From assembly GCF_042682525.1 (NCBI RefSeq), contig NZ_JBHUHP010000011.1, positions 1 through 64,000 of the forward strand: DNA of 64,000 nt, given 5' to 3'. Position numbers and translations under genes: made by a program. Below the pieces are notes generated by a model that did no database searches, was not told the DNA's origin, and saw only the letters and a program-made list of their open reading frames with translations. Source of the DNA: Blastococcus_B deserti. Lineage in GTDB: Bacteria; Actinomycetota; Actinomycetes; Mycobacteriales; Geodermatophilaceae. Shown here one piece after another: positions 60,830-64,000 of the stretch; positions within the stretch are counted from its first letter, which is position 1, and each line of letters starts with the position of its first letter.

Positions 60830-60981
60830 TGAGGTGCTGGAATGGCCGCCCTCCAGGGTCCGCCCCGTCCCGGGGCCCGCCCCGAGCTCGCGAAGGGTCC
60901 GGAGGCCTCGGTGCAGGGTCCCGCCGCGAGCTGTCGAGTCGCGGAAGGCAGAGAGGTCCTTCCCGGGGTGTCCCAACGTGC
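60830..60981. repeat. Copy of the dispersed GAGC-NN-GCGAG element between gnd and recF
   Basis: It opens with GTGCTGGAATGGCC, matching GTGCTGGAACGGCC at 56325, then CCCCGTCCCGGGGCCCGCC and the core GAGCTCGCGAA at 60884-60894. A second degenerate core (CCGCGAGCTGTCGAG) follows near 60921. GGTCCTTCCCGGGG leads to the gnd end. Confidence 0.65.
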
Positions 60982-61914
<933 letters not shown>

Positions 61915-61984
61915 GACGGCGTCCCCTCTCAGCGTTCCTGCGAAGTCCGTGTCCGCGGTGCCCGGACGGCGCTGTCCTGACACC

Positions 61985-62041
61985 TCGGCCCCGTCCAGGG
62001 CACCGCCCCGAGCCTGCGAGGGGTGGGGACGGGGTGCTTTC
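61985..62041. repeat. Copy of the dispersed GAGC-NN-GCGAG element after dnaN
   Basis: GGCCCCGTCCAGGG is followed by the core GAGCCTGCGAG (62010-62020), GGGTGGGGACGGGG and TGCTTTCTCAG. The final bases are the dnaN stop codon. CACCCC and GGGGCGGTG on the minus strand can pair, so it may act as a terminator. Confidence 0.7.
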
Positions 62042-63193
62042 TCAGCCGGGCAGCCGGACCGGCATGATCAGGTAGCGGTAGCTGCCGGTGCGCTCGGTCG
62101 GCTGACCGTCCTCGGCCGAGGGCTCGTCGACGCCCGAGAGCACCGCGGGCTTGAGCGGGCTGGTGAAGTCCATCCGGGCGCGCTCGGTGTGCACCGCGGC
62201 GAGGCCGTCCAGCAGGAACGTCGGGTTGAAGCCGATGGTCAGCGGCTCTCCCTCGAACTCGACGTCGCAACGCTCCTCGGCCTGGCTCTCCTCGTCGCTC
62301 CCGCCCGCGCGGAGGGTCACCTGTCCCGGGGTGAACTCGCAGCGCAGGGGCGTACCACGCTCGGCGACGAGGGCCACGCGCTTGGCGGCGTCGGTGAACA
62401 GGCCGACCGGCAGAGTGGCGTGTGCGTGCGACTCGGTCGGCATGATCGCCCGGTACTTGACGAACTCCGCGTCGAGGAGCCGGGTCGTGGTCTGCCGGTC
62501 CTTGCCGGACAGGCCCAGGATGCCCTCGCCGGAGCTGCCGGAGGACAGGGAGAGCACGATCTCCGGCCCGCTGGTGAGCGTCTTGGCGGCGTCGGCCAGG
62601 GTCCGCGCCGGCACGAGCACGGCCGCGGACACCCCTGAGCTCTCCGGCCGCCAGGCGAACTCGCGCACCGCCAGCCGGTAGCGGTCCGTCGCTGCCAGGG
62701 TGATCTGGTCGCCCTCGATCTCCAGCCGGACACCGGTGAGCATCGGGAGGGTGTCGTCCCGGCCCGCGGCGACGGCGACCTGACCGACCGCCTCGGCGAA
62801 GACGTCGCTGTCGACCAGGCCTGCCGACGACGGCATCGACGGCAGGGACGGGTAGTCCTCGACCGGGAGGGTCGGCAGGCTGAACCGCGCGTTGCCACAG
62901 GTGATCGCCAGCCGCGGCCCCTCGGCGGTGATGTCGACCGGGTGCGGCGGGAGCGCGCGGGTGATCTCGGCGAGCAGCCGGCCGGGCACGAGGACGCGAC
63001 CGGCCTCGGTGGCCTGCACGTCCACCTCTGCACGGGCGGAGACTTCGTAGTCGAAGCCGGAGACCGAGAGCTGGTTGCCGTCGACCTCGAGCAGGATCCC
63101 GGCCAGGACGGGTACCGACGGCCGCGGCGGCAGGCTACGTGCCGTCCATGCGACGGCGTCGGCGAGCACCTCACGCGCCACCCGGAACTTCAT
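62042..63193 (-). CDS. dnaN: DNA polymerase III beta sliding clamp
   Basis: A 383-residue clamp with three repeated domains (about 1-125, 130-255, 260-383). It opens M-K-F-R-V and ends Y-L-I-M-P-V-R-L, both typical. As a dimer it rings DNA and tethers the polymerase. The ATG at 63193 is the family start; the frame upstream to 63238 lies in the leader. dnaA is expected beyond the right window end on the same strand. Confidence 0.97.
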   Translation of the reverse strand: MKFRVAREVLADAVAWTARSLPPRPSVPVLAGILLEVDGNQLSVSGFDYEVSARAEVDVQATEAGRVLVPGRLLAEITRALPPHPVDITAEGPRLAITCGNARFSLPTLPVEDYPSLPSMPSSAGLVDSDVFAEAVGQVAVAAGRDDTLPMLTGVRLEIEGDQITLAATDRYRLAVREFAWRPESSGVSAAVLVPARTLADAAKTLTSGPEIVLSLSSGSSGEGILGLSGKDRQTTTRLLDAEFVKYRAIMPTESHAHATLPVGLFTDAAKRVALVAERGTPLRCEFTPGQVTLRAGGSDEESQAEERCDVEFEGEPLTIGFNPTFLLDGLAAVHTERARMDFTSPLKPAVLSGVDEPSAEDGQPTERTGSYRYLIMPVRLPG

Positions 63194-64000
63194 CTCTCGA
63201 CCCACCCCAGCTCTGCTGACCGTCCCTCTCGCGGGCACGGCTGTCCAAGTACCGCCGGCGGGACGCGGGTGCGCCCGGGTGCCGGTGCGGTGCTCATCGT
63301 GCCTGCTGCGGTCCCCCGGGGGGAAACCCCGGTCCCTCGATGAGCTGGTTACGCCTCTTCCTGCCCAGCCTTCCCAGGGCGCTTCCCTGCAGGTCCTGGA
63401 GCTCCCAGCAGGAGCGTCCCCACCCAGAGTGTGGTTCGAGAAATCATCGAGATAACTCCCTCATCCTCGTCATCACTGGTGTGGAAGCTGGGGATCGAGC
63501 CCCTTCGTGCTGCTCAGGGCCCGGATCGGCCTGTTGGCCCACTGTGCACGGTTCCCGCTGCCCTGTTGTCGACACGTGGACATCTCGACGGTTGTTCACC
63601 GCCGTCCGTGGTCGTCCACTCCCTGTCCCCGGTGACTCCCTGCTCGATCCCCAGGTCGTGCCCAGGCAGGCAGGCCGGGGACGGCGACCGTCGAGGCGTC
63701 CGCGCCGATCGGCGCATATACCTGCAGGTCAGGGGCGCGCGCAAGGGGTCGGCACGACCTGGGCTCGGCTCGAGCTGGACGCGGGTCAGGTGACCCGCCG
63801 TGACCTCCCGGGCACGAGATCTCCCCAACCTGTGCACATTCCTGGGGACAACTTCTCGATCTGTCGACCGTCGGCGCGGCGGGAAGCGCGTCCTGCCCGC
63901 CCGTGACGTGCTCCGACGCCGTGCACACAGTTCCCCACAGCTGTGGAGAAGTCGACACGTGGGGGGTGGTCGGCCGGCCGCGGGGTCTGCCCCGACCGCC
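63194..64000. promoter_or_regulatory. dnaN leader and probable oriC (partial)
   Basis: An 807-base stretch without a gene upstream of dnaN, the place of oriC in actinobacteria. Near matches to the DnaA box TTGTCCACA are at 63566-63574 (one mismatch), 63843-63851 reverse (one), 63942-63950 reverse (one), 63575-63583 reverse (two), 63592-63600 (two), 63612-63620 (two) and 63931-63939 (two). The sites at 63931 and 63942 face each other. A lower-GC stretch at 63439-63478 is a candidate unwinding element. dnaA itself is not in the window. Confidence 0.75.

Overview
The window is a very GC-rich actinobacterial chromosome segment. Its gene set and order (dnaN, gnd, recF, DUF721, gyrB, gyrA, DUF3566, tRNA-Ile, tRNA-Ala, crgA, trpG and the fhaA-fhaB-pstP-rodA-pbpA-pknA-pknB operon) place it next to the replication origin. 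Base composition, class E sortase/LAXTG anchoring and gene neighbours fit Geodermatophilaceae (Blastococcus, Geodermatophilus, Modestobacter) best, but the genus is an inference. The assembly is a draft: three N runs (1340-1361, 10332-10366, 23338-23373) fall inside genes. Two of them create false frame breaks that disappear when the gap is given its expected true size.

Layout. 1-3.5 kb: a tandemly duplicated, LAXTG-anchored repeat surface protein with its class E sortase and a small membrane protein. 3.5-11 kb: cinA, a proline-rich membrane protein, a PAS-GAF-SpoIIE phosphatase and two tandem PASTA-type Ser/Thr kinases. 11-20.8 kb: metabolic and stress genes (enoyl-CoA hydratase, MBL-fold protein, GlsB, SRPBCC-GntR pair, pfkA, TetR, metallophosphoesterase, CYTH-CHAD, PRC-DUF2382). 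20.8-24 kb: a four-part fusion of an NhaA antiporter with a DsbA-like domain, a cyclic-nucleotide-binding domain and a second thioredoxin-like domain, followed by a frameshifted membrane gene. 24-31.7 kb: transaminase/omega-amidase pair, S4, MOSC, aldose epimerase, GNAT-TetR, acyl-CoA dehydrogenase, PPOX and DUF1707 proteins. 32-43.8 kb: tRNA-Leu and the growth-control operon from fhaA to pknB, ended by a 50-bp perfect palindrome, then trpG, a DUF881 protein and crgA. 43.8-49.7 kb: a long intergenic stretch with DnaA-box-like words, thiolase, PH-domain protein, rhomboid, cyclophilin, AhpD-like protein, two tRNAs and DUF3566. 49.8-63.2 kb: gyrA, gyrB, an SDR, an ABC exporter, an unknown protein, DUF721, recF, gnd and dnaN. 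63.2-64 kb: the dnaN-dnaA intergenic region, the expected oriC, cut by the window end.

Working together: the 32-44 kb block couples Ser/Thr phosphorylation (PknA-like, PknB, PstP, FHA readers) to peptidoglycan synthesis (RodA, PbpA) and septation (CrgA). The 5-11 kb kinases and phosphatase look like a second, duplicated signalling set. The right end is the replication-initiation and topology module.

Most striking items: the NhaA-DsbA-cNMP-Trx fusion, the LAXTG repeat-protein array with a dedicated sortase, two identical parS-like palindromes, a dispersed intergenic element with a GAGC-NN-GCGAG core that often touches stop codons, and several clean operator palindromes.
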